This document shows, piece after piece, positions 49,676 through 59,008 of a stretch of 64,000 nt of DNA. Positions within the stretch are counted from its first letter, which is position 1. Every line of letters begins with the position of its first letter. This DNA is from Paenibacillus sp. J2TS4 (GTDB lineage: Bacteria; Bacillota; Bacilli; Paenibacillales; NBRC-103111). The stretch is taken from NCBI RefSeq assembly GCF_018403245.1, contig NZ_BOSH01000007.1, forward strand, positions 275,260 through 339,259, written 5' to 3'. A program made the position numbers and the translations under genes. The notes under the pieces are model-generated. The model saw only the letters and a list, made by a program, of their open reading frames with translations, had not been told where the DNA came from and did no database searches.

Positions 49676-50957
49676 CTCCGTTTTCCTCCTTTTCCAACCG
49701 AACCTCGATGGCCCGGGCGTGCCCTTGCAGCCCTTCGTGCTCTGCGAGGGTTATGATTTTGCGGCCGTTCTCCAGCAGCGCTTGTCTGCTGTAATAGATC
49801 ACGCTCGATTTCTTCAGGAAATCATCTACATTAAGCGGCGAAGAAAATCTGGCCGTTCCGTTCGTCGGCAGAATATGGTTAGGCCCGGCGAAGTAATCGC
49901 CGACCGACTCCGAGCTGTACGGTCCGAGGAAGATCGCCCCCGCATTCTCGATAGCCCCGAGATAGCGGAACGGCTCCTCGACCATCAGCTCGAGATGCTC
50001 TGGCGCCAACCGGTTCACAACCTCGATGCCTTCCTCGAGGCTGTCCACCGTCAGGATGGCGCCGTAGTCCCGCAGCGATTGCTCCGCTATCGCTTTGCGG
50101 GGCAACTCCTCGAGCTGGCGCGACACCTCTCGGCGGACTTGCTCCGCAAGCTCCGCCGAAGGCGTCACCAGCACGGCGGAGGCCATCTCGTCGTGCTCCG
50201 CCTGGGACAGCAGATCCGCCGCCACATAGGCGGGATCGGCGGTGCTGTCGGCCAGCACGACAATCTCGCTCGGCCCGGCGATGCTGTCGATGTCTACCGC
50301 GCCAAACACATACCGTTTGGCGAGGGCGACATAGATGTTGCCGGGGCCGACAATTTTGTCCACCGAGGGGATCGTCTCGGTGCCGTATGCCAGCGCGGCG
50401 ACCGCCTGGGCTCCGCCAACGCCGTAAATTTCCGTGATGCCGACCTCGGCGGCGGCCACCAGCACGTACGGATGGATTCCCGGCTGTCCGGCCGTAGCGG
50501 GCGGAGTCACCATGGCAATCTCCTGCACGCCGGCGACCAGAGCGGGAATCGCGTTCATCATCACGGATGAGGGATACGCCGCCTTGCCGCCCGGCACGTA
50601 GAGACCCACTCTCTTAAGCGGACGGATTCGCTGGCCCAACAGGCTGCCGTCCGGCTGCGGGTCCATCCAGGAATTCCGTTTTTGCTTCTCGTGAAACGCC
50701 CGGATATTAGCGGCGGCTTCGCGGAGCGCTTCGAGAAACGAGGCGTCCACCTGCTCATAGGCTGCCCGAATTTCGCTTTCGTCCAGCCGCAGCTTCTCGA
50801 TCTTGATCCGGTCATGGCGCTCGGTATAATCGAACAGAGCCCGGTCTCCTTCCGCCCGGACCCGCTCAATGATTTCCTTCACCGCCCGGTTCTGCTCAGG
50901 GCTTCCGTATTCCTCTTCTCTTTGGATCGAGAAAGATTGGGCCGGTAAGATCCGCAT
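49665..50957 (-). CDS. hisD: Histidinol dehydrogenase
   Basis: 430 residues. Catalyses the last two oxidations to histidine with Zn and NAD. Signatures: VGLYVPGGKAAYPSSVMMNAIPA, DSIAGPSEIVVLADSTADP near 235, SQAEHDEMASAVLVTPS, and GPNHILPTNGTARFSSPLNVDDF near 375 with the catalytic residues. Between hisG and hisB, with 11 nt overlap to hisB. Confidence 0.98.
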   Translation of the reverse strand: MRILPAQSFSIQREEEYGSPEQNRAVKEIIERVRAEGDRALFDYTERHDRIKIEKLRLDESEIRAAYEQVDASFLEALREAAANIRAFHEKQKRNSWMDPQPDGSLLGQRIRPLKRVGLYVPGGKAAYPSSVMMNAIPALVAGVQEIAMVTPPATAGQPGIHPYVLVAAAEVGITEIYGVGGAQAVAALAYGTETIPSVDKIVGPGNIYVALAKRYVFGAVDIDSIAGPSEIVVLADSTADPAYVAADLLSQAEHDEMASAVLVTPSAELAEQVRREVSRQLEELPRKAIAEQSLRDYGAILTVDSLEEGIEVVNRLAPEHLELMVEEPFRYLGAIENAGAIFLGPYSSESVGDYFAGPNHILPTNGTARFSSPLNVDDFLKKSSVIYYSRQALLENGRKIITLAEHEGLQGHARAIEVRLEKEENGDVR

Positions 50958-50978
50958 CGTGACATCCTCCTTATCATT

Positions 50979-51608
50979 CTATTGTTCCTGGATAACCGCC
51001 TGCAGGCGGTCACACAGCTCTTGAATTCGTTCACTCTTCATCCGATAGCTGACCCGGTTGGCAATAAGCCGGCTGGTTACGGCGAACATCGGCTCCATCT
51101 CGACCAGACCATTCTCCTTCAAGGTCCGTCCGGTCTCGACCATGTCGACAATCCGGTCGGCCAGACCGATCAGAGGAGCCAGTTCGATCGAGCCGTTCAG
51201 CTTAATCACTTCAACCTGCTGACCGCGCTCGCGAAAATACTGCGAAGCGACATTAGGATATTTGGTAGCTACCCTGGGATTCGTCTCCGGCTTCCAATCC
51301 GGCAGGCCGATGACCGACATTCGGCACTGGGCAATTTGCAAATCGAGCAGCTCGTAAACATCCCGGTTTTCCTCCATCAGCACATCCTTGCCCACGATTC
51401 CGATATCTGCTGCGCCATACTCGACGTAGGTCGCCACATCGACCGGCTTGGCCATAATAAATTCCATTCGAGCCTCCGGTACGGTAATAATCAGCTTGCG
51501 CGATTCTTCCAGATCGTCCGGAATGGAGAAGCCCGCTTGTTGAAGCAGCCGTACCGCCGGTTGATTGATTCGCCCTTTAGGCATAGCTACTTTAAGAAAT
51601 TCCCGCAT
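50979..51608 (-). CDS. hisG: ATP phosphoribosyltransferase, short form
   Basis: 209 residues, the short form that lacks the C-terminal regulatory domain and therefore needs HisZ, which is encoded directly upstream (15 nt away). Motifs: VAMPKGRINQPAVRLLQQAGF, VDVATYVEYGAADIGIVGKDVL, and the PRPP-binding DRIVDMVETGRTLKENGL. First step of histidine synthesis, feedback-controlled by histidine. Confidence 0.98.
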   Translation of the reverse strand: MREFLKVAMPKGRINQPAVRLLQQAGFSIPDDLEESRKLIITVPEARMEFIMAKPVDVATYVEYGAADIGIVGKDVLMEENRDVYELLDLQIAQCRMSVIGLPDWKPETNPRVATKYPNVASQYFRERGQQVEVIKLNGSIELAPLIGLADRIVDMVETGRTLKENGLVEMEPMFAVTSRLIANRVSYRMKSERIQELCDRLQAVIQEQ

Positions 51609-51622
51609 TCGCCTCTCCCCCT

Positions 51623-52822
51623 TTATCCGAAATAATTCATTTCATCATATACTTTGCCCATATAACGGTACAAGCCGTCCGCATCCGGCGTACGTGCTTC
51701 GTCGTTCCATTCCCCGTCCACGCGGCGAGTCTCCACCTGCACTCCGCTTTCTTCCCTAAGCTGGGCGGCACAGTTAAACGCTGCTTTGCGTCCATTAGCG
51801 GTATAAGCGACCAATACACGGCGGAGGCGATCGACGGAAAGCTTCGAGACCGCTTCAAGAATCCGATCCGTCTTAAGCGCGAAGCCGGTGGCCGGTGCCG
51901 GACGTCCGAACATGGCAAGCAAATTATCGTAGCGTCCTCCACTGCAGACCGGGAAGCCGAGATCCGCGGAATATCCTTCAAAGGTCATGCCCGTATAATA
52001 GGAAAAATCACCGATCATCGTCAAATCGATTAACACATAGCCGCTTACACCATAGACTTCCAGCACATCCCAAATTTCGCATAAATGCTGAATCGATTGC
52101 TGAGCCAATGGATCCTCCGTCACGGAACGGGCTTGCTCACAAATCTCTTCCCCGCCTCGCAGCCGCAATATTCCTTCCAGCTCACGCCGCGTCTCGTCAA
52201 CCAAATCCAGCTTCTGAAGCTGCTGCCGGTAACCGACATGGTCACGCTTCAGCAAGCATCTCTTGAGTTCCTCCTGCTCCTCTATGCGCCCCGGCAGCGT
52301 TTCATTGAACAGGCCATTCAGATAGCCTACGTGGCCAAGAGATATCTTAAACGATTGCAAGCCCGCTGCTTGAAGCGTAGCAATCGCCAGAGCAATCACT
52401 TCGGCGTCCACTTCGGGAGACCCGTCGCCGACCAGTTCCACCCCGGTCTGGAAAAATTCCGACTCCCTCCCGGCCTCCTGCTCGAAGGCCCGGAACACAT
52501 TGGAATGATAGGATAAACGTAAAGGAAACGGCTCATCCTTAAGCAAGGAACCGACTACCCTCGCGATAGGTGCGGTCAATTCGGAACGGAGCACCAACGT
52601 CCGGCCGTTCTGATCCAGCAGCTTGAACAGCTTTTTATCCATAGTAGAACTGGCTGTACCGACCGTGTCGTAAAATTCAAGAGTCGGCGTAATGATTTGA
52701 CTGTATCCCCACTTCTCCATACATTCCAGAACACGGGCTTCGATCCTTCGCAGCTTGGAAACCGTTTCCGGTAAATAATCCTTAACTCCGGTCGGTTTTT
52801 CAAACACTTTGGGCTTAGACAT
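51623..52822 (-). CDS. hisZ: ATP phosphoribosyltransferase regulatory subunit HisZ
   Basis: 399 residues. Histidyl-tRNA synthetase-like fold: KPTGVKDYLPETVSKLRRIE, SRSELTAPIARVV-type (RSELTAPIARVVGSLLKDEPFPLRL), ERE-type FRAFEQEAGRESEFFQTGVELVG, YYTGMTFEGYSADLGFPVCSGGRYDNLL. It lacks the full anticodon domain. Binds HisG and confers feedback regulation by histidine. First gene of the his operon; the promoter is about 210 nt upstream. Confidence 0.96.
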   Translation of the reverse strand: MSKPKVFEKPTGVKDYLPETVSKLRRIEARVLECMEKWGYSQIITPTLEFYDTVGTASSTMDKKLFKLLDQNGRTLVLRSELTAPIARVVGSLLKDEPFPLRLSYHSNVFRAFEQEAGRESEFFQTGVELVGDGSPEVDAEVIALAIATLQAAGLQSFKISLGHVGYLNGLFNETLPGRIEEQEELKRCLLKRDHVGYRQQLQKLDLVDETRRELEGILRLRGGEEICEQARSVTEDPLAQQSIQHLCEIWDVLEVYGVSGYVLIDLTMIGDFSYYTGMTFEGYSADLGFPVCSGGRYDNLLAMFGRPAPATGFALKTDRILEAVSKLSVDRLRRVLVAYTANGRKAAFNCAAQLREESGVQVETRRVDGEWNDEARTPDADGLYRYMGKVYDEMNYFG

Positions 52823-53123
52823 GAGCTCCCCTCCTTATTACAAATAAATTTATCTATCGCACAGCTTCTCGCTGTGGATAATAAAACATACTTCAATGAG
52901 AAAAAGCTTCCCTTCCGTTCCGAAGGAAAGTGCCTCCGAGCTACAAAGCTTCAAGCCTTTTGTATGAAACGGTCAAAGGCAAGCTTCGCTTTAGCGTGCT
53001 ACCATACTACTAAATTAAAGGAATTAATCGTTACTATATCATGAGATGCCTACTCCGTCAATGTTTAAACGCCTCAATGATTAAATGCCTTAACAAAGAT
53101 TTTTATCATTCAGGCCATGAATA
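52823..53123 (-). promoter_or_regulatory. his operon promoter and leader with a candidate attenuator hairpin
   Basis: Minus strand promoter: -35 TTGACG (53061-53056), 17-nt spacer, -10 TATAGT (53038-53033). In the ~200-nt leader, at about 52914-52936, a CTTTCCTTC-GGAAC-GGAAGGGAAG hairpin is followed by CTTTTTC, the shape of a terminator. No T-box consensus (AGGGTGGNACCGCG) was found, though Bacillus his operons often have one. Half of the hairpin sequence recurs in the island at 20127-20165. Confidence 0.5.
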
Positions 53124-53630
53124 TCAGGGCTCTTCCCTCGTCTCTTCGTATCGTTCCCGGATGACCTGCAGCGGATTCCCGGCTACAAAGCTATAGGGAG
53201 CCACATCCTTGTGCACGACGGACCCAGCCCCGACAATGGCATGATCTCCGATGGTCACCCCGGGCAAAATTGTCGTATTCGCTCCGATCATCACATTGGA
53301 ACCAATCCGCACTTCCCCCAGACGATATTCATGAATCAAATATTCGTGAGCCAGAATCGTGCTGTTGTAGCCGATTATGGAATTATTGCCCACATGAATC
53401 TTTTCCGGAAAAAAAACATCCACCATCACCATAAGAGCAAACGAGGTATGTTCTCCCACCTTCATGCCCAGCACTCGGCGATAGATCCAATTTTTCATAC
53501 GTAAAGAAGGCAAGTACCGTGAAATTTGAATGAATACAAAATTCCGGACCGCCTTCCACTTGCTAACCGTACTATAGATTTGCCATAAAGCGTTGGGGCC
53601 TTCCGTCGGGTACCTCTTTACTTTTCTCAA
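53124..53630 (-). CDS. yvoF: Hexapeptide-repeat acyltransferase (YvoF-like)
   Basis: 168 residues. Left-handed beta-helix hexapeptide repeats are visible at about 65-150 (IHVGNNSIIGYNSTIL, VRIGSNVMIGANTTILPGVTIGDHAIVGAGSVVHKDV), ending in a typical VAGNPLQVIRE. Belongs to the maltose/galactoside O-acetyltransferase class. Overlaps ppaX by 4 nt, as in the Bacillus hprK-lgt-yvoD-ppaX-yvoF locus. Acceptor unknown. Confidence 0.9.
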   Translation of the reverse strand: MRKVKRYPTEGPNALWQIYSTVSKWKAVRNFVFIQISRYLPSLRMKNWIYRRVLGMKVGEHTSFALMVMVDVFFPEKIHVGNNSIIGYNSTILAHEYLIHEYRLGEVRIGSNVMIGANTTILPGVTIGDHAIVGAGSVVHKDVAPYSFVAGNPLQVIRERYEETREEP

Positions 53631-54277
53631 GACCGATCCCTCTTTGCCGCAAGATCCAGCAGCTCTCTAATATCGTTAAGCATATAATCCGGGTTGAATT
53701 GACTCAGAAACTCCCTTCCCTTGATCGACCAGGCCACACCCGCTGCGCGAATTCCGGCATTCTGCGCGGCCATAATATCGTACTGGCTATCCCCCACCAT
53801 TAATGTGCTCTGGGGGTCAGCGCCCAATTCGCGCATCGCCAGCAGAATTCCTTCCGGATCCGGCTTAGCGGCCTTTACGTCATTCAGCGCTACTACAACC
53901 TGCATGTAGGGATCGAGGTCGAATAATTCGAGCCCTTTATAAGCTGTATCTTTCATTTTTGTCGTCACTACACCCATCCGGATCCCATCTTCATAGAGTT
54001 GGGCGATTACTTCCTTGACATAGGGAAATTCCGTCGTCAAATCATCATGCCGGGTCACATTATAATGCCGATACTTCTCGACCAAATCATCCACCTGATC
54101 CAAACCGCTGAACCGTTTAATTTGATCCACAAGCGGCTCGCCAAAGTAAGGAATCATCTGTTCCCGAGTCATTGCCTCCTTGGTCCTTCCCTCCAGCGCA
54201 TGGATGAAAGAAGCCATAATCAATTCATTGGTATTGATAATCGTTCCGTCCAAATCAAATAGGATCGTTTTAATCAT
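53627..54277 (-). CDS. ppaX: Pyrophosphatase PpaX (HAD family)
   Basis: 216 residues. HAD motifs: TILFDLDGTIINTNELI at the start, VVTTKMKDTA near 103, the Lys region AAKPDPEGILLAM, and MVGDSQYDIMAAQNAG near 170. In Bacillus PpaX hydrolyses pyrophosphate, including that produced by HprK/P dephosphorylating P-Ser-HPr by phosphorolysis. Its place in the hprK locus agrees. Confidence 0.95.
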   Translation of the reverse strand: MIKTILFDLDGTIINTNELIMASFIHALEGRTKEAMTREQMIPYFGEPLVDQIKRFSGLDQVDDLVEKYRHYNVTRHDDLTTEFPYVKEVIAQLYEDGIRMGVVTTKMKDTAYKGLELFDLDPYMQVVVALNDVKAAKPDPEGILLAMRELGADPQSTLMVGDSQYDIMAAQNAGIRAAGVAWSIKGREFLSQFNPDYMLNDIRELLDLAAKRDRS

Positions 54278-54337
54278 GGTTGGTTGCTCCTTGTCAGGAT
54301 TCCTCTATAGTGCTGTTATTGTTCATTCCCTGGCAAT

Positions 54338-54365
54338 AAGAGCCTGTCCAGGCGGACAAGCTCTT
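54338..54365 (-). terminator. Strong hairpin overlapping the lgt stop codon
   Basis: AAGAGCTTGTCC / GGACAGGCTCTT, a 12-bp stem with one G-T pair and a 4-nt loop, at the end of lgt. It may terminate partly or stabilise the hprK-lgt message. Confidence 0.6.
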
Positions 54366-55284
54366 AAGCAGCGGGCTCTTGCTTGGTGGAAACGATAGGG
54401 TCCGAATATTTGGTCTCGGCGAGCCCCTTTTTCCGTCGATAAAAGATCCAAACAAACCCGCCGATAATCAATAAAATCGCCAGCAATTGAGATATTCTCA
54501 CGTTGCCGTATGCCATCGCACCAGGTTCAAACAGGAGATACATGGGCGACCATAGAATATCAACCAGTGACACAAGCCAGGCAGGACCATCGAATGCCAG
54601 ACTGTCCGTACGGATGCCCTCGATAAAAAACCGTCCTAACGAATACCACATCAAGTAAGAAATAAATAATTCCCCGGCTCTCATAAACGGCCGGCGCCGC
54701 AGCCAGAACAGCAACAGCAGCCCTAGTAAATTCCACAGAGACTCATATAAGAAGGTAGGATGATAATAAACCCCATCAATATTCATCTGGTTAACGATAA
54801 AGTTAGGAAGGTGAAGAGTATTTCTTAGAAACTCTTCATCAACTGGGCCTCCATGTGCCTCCTGATTCATAAAATTTCCCCACCGGCCAATCATTTGCCC
54901 GGCAATCAGACTGGGGGCGCAAATATCCGCTAACCGCCAGAAATTATATCCTTTCGCTCTAAAATAGAAGAAGGCTCCTATAACCGCACCAATAAGGGCG
55001 CCGTATATGGCGATTCCACCTTCCCATATTTTAAAAATATCGACCCAATTGTCTTTATAATCGTCCCACTTAAAAATAACATAGTAAGCTCGCGCTCCGA
55101 CAATAGCTGACGGTACGCCGATAAGCAGTAAGTCTAGAAAGAAATCGGGGTGTATCTTGAAACGTTTCCCTTCCTGGACCGCCAATAAGAGCCCTATAAG
55201 CGCCGCCGTTCCAAGGATAATCCCGTACCAATTGACCGTGATCGGTCCTAAGGAAAAAGCTACGGGATTCAATTTTAACAACAT
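54364..55284 (-). CDS. lgt: Prolipoprotein diacylglyceryl transferase
   Basis: 306 residues, about seven TM helices. Signature GRWGNFMNQEAHGGPVD near 145, preceded by the RxxxF region, and YHPTFLYESLWNLLG near 178. Transfers diacylglycerol from phosphatidylglycerol to the lipobox Cys of lipoprotein precursors, such as those at 1-441 and 35419-35937. Directly downstream of hprK as in Bacillus. Confidence 0.97.
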   Translation of the reverse strand: MLLKLNPVAFSLGPITVNWYGIILGTAALIGLLLAVQEGKRFKIHPDFFLDLLLIGVPSAIVGARAYYVIFKWDDYKDNWVDIFKIWEGGIAIYGALIGAVIGAFFYFRAKGYNFWRLADICAPSLIAGQMIGRWGNFMNQEAHGGPVDEEFLRNTLHLPNFIVNQMNIDGVYYHPTFLYESLWNLLGLLLLFWLRRRPFMRAGELFISYLMWYSLGRFFIEGIRTDSLAFDGPAWLVSLVDILWSPMYLLFEPGAMAYGNVRISQLLAILLIIGGFVWIFYRRKKGLAETKYSDPIVSTKQEPAA

Positions 55285-55318
55285 GCGATGACCCCCTTCT
55301 TTCCAATCCTGTCGAATG

Positions 55319-56257
55319 CTAGTCCATATTATCCATCTCTTCGTTCATCGTTTCCGTCAGCCGGTTTGTAAATTGCAATGCCGCATTATAACCCATTTGC
55401 TTCAACCGATAATTCATCGCCGCCACTTCGATAATGACAGCCAGGTTTCGGCCAGGCCGCACCGGGATGGTGACCAGCGGAAGATCCGTGTCAATGATCC
55501 GTGTCGTTTCTTCATCCAAGCCCAGGCGATCATACTGTTTGTCCTGTTGCCAGGTTTCCAGCTTACAAACCATCGATATTTTGGTATTATTGCGAACAGC
55601 ACCCGCTCCAAATAAGGTCATGACATTAATGATACCTACTCCGCGAATTTCCAGCAGATGCTTGAGTAAATCAGGTGCGTTGGCGATTAAGATGTTCTCG
55701 GCTGTTTGCCGAATTTCCACCGCGTCATCGGCTATCAACCGATGGCCTCGCTTAACAAGCTCCAGGGCGGTTTCACTCTTTCCTATCCCGCTGCTTCCGG
55801 TTATAAGAACCCCTATGCTATATACATCGATCAGAACGCCATGGATAGTCGTAGACGGGGCCAAATTGCTTTCGAGAAAGCCGGTAATCTTGCTGATTAA
55901 CGCCGTCGTCGTCAGCTTGCTTCGCAGTACCGGAATTTGCCTTCTGGAGGCTTCCTCCAACAGTTCCACCGGTACCCCCAATCCTCTGGAGATGCAGATA
56001 CACGGGGAATCATTGGCGCAGAGCCGTCTCATGCGGTCTTGGCGATCCTCCTCGGATAGCGTTTGGAAAAAAGCCAGCTCTGTTTTTCCGAGAATCTGCA
56101 CCCTCTCATGGGGATGATAAGCGAAATATCCGGCCATCTCCAGGCCAGGACGATATAAATCGGCGACAGTCACGACTCTTTTTAGTCCTTCTTCACCGCA
56201 CAGAACATCCATACGAAAATGCCGGACCAGGTCGGAGACCTTTGTTTTTTTCGGCAC
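55319..56257 (-). CDS. hprK: HPr kinase/phosphorylase
   Basis: 312 residues from the GTG at 56257 (AAGGAG 8 nt upstream; a GTG three codons earlier is nearer that site). P-loop GSSGIGKSETALELVKRGHRL near 154, HPr-binding and catalytic loop, and LEIRGVGIINVMTLFGAGAV near 200. It phosphorylates or dephosphorylates Ser46 of HPr in response to metabolites and so controls CcpA-dependent catabolite repression. Its main partner gene is at 37840-38109. Confidence 0.97.
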   Translation of the reverse strand: MPKKTKVSDLVRHFRMDVLCGEEGLKRVVTVADLYRPGLEMAGYFAYHPHERVQILGKTELAFFQTLSEEDRQDRMRRLCANDSPCICISRGLGVPVELLEEASRRQIPVLRSKLTTTALISKITGFLESNLAPSTTIHGVLIDVYSIGVLITGSSGIGKSETALELVKRGHRLIADDAVEIRQTAENILIANAPDLLKHLLEIRGVGIINVMTLFGAGAVRNNTKISMVCKLETWQQDKQYDRLGLDEETTRIIDTDLPLVTIPVRPGRNLAVIIEVAAMNYRLKQMGYNAALQFTNRLTETMNEEMDNMD

Positions 56258-56400
56258 GCTTCCCACTCCTTAGTTTTCCAATAGTAATATCGTAAAGGAA
56301 ATGCCGTTTGAAATCAACCGTGCATCCCCATACTGAAACGATTTTCCGAATGCGGTACGGCATGAGCTTTTCTAATCTGCTTACACCGATTGCGCCACAG

Positions 56401-56426
56401 AAAAAGGCCGGCATTATGCCGGCCTT
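56401..56426 (-). terminator. Terminator of the MsmX-type ATPase gene
   Basis: AAGGCCGGCAT-AATGCCGGCCTT with TTTTT on the minus strand, 15 nt after the stop codon. Confidence 0.9.
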
Positions 56427-56440
56427 AGCCAATCGGTCGA

Positions 56441-57562
56441 TTACTTCGAAAAGATCGACAGCGTGGATTCTTTATCAAAGAAATGAACTTTGTTCATATC
56501 AAAAGCAAGCTTGACTGTCGTTCCTTCTTTAATGCCGGAACGTCCGTCTACACGGGCGATGATCGTATCTTGACCCAGCCCCGCAATGTACAGATACATT
56601 TCGTGACCCAGGTTCTCCGCTACTTCAATGTTGGCATTAACGATAGTGTTCGGGGAAGCTTCCAGGAACACAGGCTCTTCATGAAGATCTTCCGGACGGA
56701 TCCCAAGAACGAGCTCCTTGCCCACGTATCCTTTTTCCTTAAGAACATTCGCTTTGCCTACAGGCACTTCAACATTGATGCCGCTAGCTTTGAAATACAA
56801 GCCGCCGCCTTGCTCGGTCAGCGTTCCATTGACGAAGTTCATGGAAGGAGATCCAATGAACCCGGCAACGAACATATTAACCGGGAAGTTATAGATTTCG
56901 TCCGGAGTAGCCGCTTGCTGGATAATTCCTTGCTCCATAACGACGATCCGTTGGCCCATCGTCATAGCTTCCGTCTGGTCATGCGTTACATAGATAACCG
57001 TAGTTCCGAGACGCTTGTGAAGCTTGCTGATTTCCGCACGCATCTGTACGCGAAGCTTGGCGTCCAAGTTAGAAAGCGGTTCGTCCATCAGGAACACTTG
57101 AGGCTCCCGAACGATAGCACGACCGAGGGCTACCCGCTGACGCTGACCACCGGAGAGTGCTTTAGGTTTACGATCGAGAAGATGCTCGATGTCCAAAATT
57201 TTAGCAGCTGAGCGAACTCTTTCATCGATGTCTGCTTTTTTGAACTTACGCAGCTTCAATCCGAATGCCATGTTTTGATATACGTTCATATGAGGGTAAA
57301 GAGCATAAGATTGGAAAACCATCGCGATGTCGCGATCTTTAGGAGCTACGTCGTTAACCAGACGGTCGCCGATGTAGAGCTCTCCTTCCGTAATTTCTTC
57401 CAATCCGGCGATCATACGAAGTGTCGTCGATTTACCGCATCCCGATCCGCCTACCAGAACGATAAATTCCTTGTCTTTAATATCCAGATGAAAATCTTTA
57501 ACGGTAGGTTCGTTGTTGCCGGGATAAGTCTTAACGATATGATGTAAACGTACGCCTGCCAT
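56441..57562 (-). CDS. Multi-sugar ABC transporter ATP-binding protein (MsmX/UgpC type)
   Basis: 373 residues. Walker A GGSGCGKSTTLRMIAG, Q-loop MVFQSYALYPHM, signature ALSGGQRQRVALGRAI, Walker B VFLMDEPLSNLDAKLR, H-loop YVTHDQTEAMTMG, then a C-terminal regulatory TOBE/OB domain with PVGKANVLKEKGYV and GIRPEDLHEEP. MsmX-like ATPases energise several sugar importers in Bacillota, perhaps including the one of the lipoprotein at 1-441. No permease gene is near, which fits a shared ATPase. Confidence 0.94.
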   Translation of the reverse strand: MAGVRLHHIVKTYPGNNEPTVKDFHLDIKDKEFIVLVGGSGCGKSTTLRMIAGLEEITEGELYIGDRLVNDVAPKDRDIAMVFQSYALYPHMNVYQNMAFGLKLRKFKKADIDERVRSAAKILDIEHLLDRKPKALSGGQRQRVALGRAIVREPQVFLMDEPLSNLDAKLRVQMRAEISKLHKRLGTTVIYVTHDQTEAMTMGQRIVVMEQGIIQQAATPDEIYNFPVNMFVAGFIGSPSMNFVNGTLTEQGGGLYFKASGINVEVPVGKANVLKEKGYVGKELVLGIRPEDLHEEPVFLEASPNTIVNANIEVAENLGHEMYLYIAGLGQDTIIARVDGRSGIKEGTTVKLAFDMNKVHFFDKESTLSIFSK

Positions 57563-57670
57563 CTCTCATTCCCCCTACAATTTTTAGTTTAAAATTATAC
57601 GTAATAGTGATATGACTATATCTTATAACATTCGCTTAATAAAAAACTATGCACAAACCATACAAAAAAT

Positions 57671-58774
57671 TTATTTTCTTTTCGTAACTTTGTACAATAG
57701 CAATGCGATGCGCACTTGGACGGCATCCCGGAAATTCCGGACATCCAGCCCCGTCTCCTGTTTGAATTTATCCAGTCTGTACAATAGAGTATTCCGGTGA
57801 ATATATAGCTTTTTAGCGGTTTCGCTAACATTACAGTCTAATGAAAAGAAGGTTTCCAGCGCGGTCAAGGTTTCGATATCCGGAGGCTTATCTGTCTTAA
57901 ATATTCGGTTGACGAAATCAGCCATATCCGCAGGCGGAATTTCATAGAGCAGCTTCTCCAAATAAAGAGACCACGGAAAATGAATATTATCACCCACATG
58001 GTACGTTTTACCAAGCTCTACAGTCTCTCTTAATTCGATAATAGTACGCAGCAGAGATTTGGCGGGAACATTCGGGTAATGAACCGCCAGATGTGTTTCC
58101 CCAATCCATTCGTTCGCCAGCATCTCGTGCAAGCCTGAACTGATCGAGATGAGCGATTCCTCCAGACTTTCCGCATTTTCCCTATCCTCCTCCCCACTCG
58201 CGTCCAGAAGCTCCATGGGTCCGAGAATAACCCACTCCTTATCCATAAGTGGGATGACCGTAAGCTCCGCGTCAAAAAAGGATTCCAACAGCTTGACCAG
58301 CTCCTCCGATTGAAGAGGGCGGGCATCAGAGTAATCCCCATATAATAGAAAGGGGATTTTCTCATTATCCAGAGCGAATGACTCCGCCAGGCTTCTTGGC
58401 ATTTCCGCCTGGGCCTTCCCAAGCCTCAATTGCTCGAGCAACCATTCCTTTATCGGCGCTGTAGGCTCTCTAAGCGCGGTTCCTTTAGTCTCCGACAACC
58501 CTTTGATTTTGGCAGATCGAAACGAATCGAGTACAAGCTCCACCAATTTTCTTTCGGTCTCCGTTACTTTCTGATCCACAGCAATCAGTTCAACTTCATA
58601 CTCGTCAGCTCCGAGGAAAAACAGCATCTCCTGATCCAACATAATGCTTTTCTCCATATGTCCCGGTTCAGCACTCAGGGCCAACAGATTCCAATCCTCT
58701 ATCGGCATGAACTTAATCCGCAGTGGTGTGTCCAAAATCGGCTCTAGTTTGTCCTTAATCCGTTCCCAATTCAT
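57671..58774 (-). CDS. PucR/CdaR-type transcriptional regulator
   Basis: 367 residues. The N-terminal ~280 residues are unassigned. The C-terminal PucR-type HTH reads ALETFFSLDCNVSETAKKLYIHRNTLLYRLDKFKQETGLDVRNFRDAVQVRIALLLYK, the usual YHRNTLxYRLxKIE helix-turn-helix. Divergent from the LarA-like operon at 59 kb, with about 235 nt between them, so it is the probable regulator of that operon. The effector is unknown. Confidence 0.88.
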   Translation of the reverse strand: MNWERIKDKLEPILDTPLRIKFMPIEDWNLLALSAEPGHMEKSIMLDQEMLFFLGADEYEVELIAVDQKVTETERKLVELVLDSFRSAKIKGLSETKGTALREPTAPIKEWLLEQLRLGKAQAEMPRSLAESFALDNEKIPFLLYGDYSDARPLQSEELVKLLESFFDAELTVIPLMDKEWVILGPMELLDASGEEDRENAESLEESLISISSGLHEMLANEWIGETHLAVHYPNVPAKSLLRTIIELRETVELGKTYHVGDNIHFPWSLYLEKLLYEIPPADMADFVNRIFKTDKPPDIETLTALETFFSLDCNVSETAKKLYIHRNTLLYRLDKFKQETGLDVRNFRDAVQVRIALLLYKVTKRK

Positions 58775-59008
58775 GAACCTACTCCTAATTCTGTATGTAG
58801 TTTCCTATCTCCACCTAATGATAACCCAACGGAAGCCCGGAAGAAAACCCTTAGTTGGACAGACTCGGATAATCTTTTGGGGCATACCTCGTCCGAACCT
58901 TTACCAGAGGGCTCCGATTAAACTGATAATAGGCTTGTCCAAATAAGAATCGATCATACTTCATGAGCCCCGGATGGTTTCTTGTGAAACGGGAAATAAT
59001 TGGACTAA

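Noticed and set aside
52823..53123. T-box riboswitch before hisZ
   Set aside because: The AGGGTGGNACCGCG consensus is not present; only a weak GGTAGCACGC resemblance was seen.
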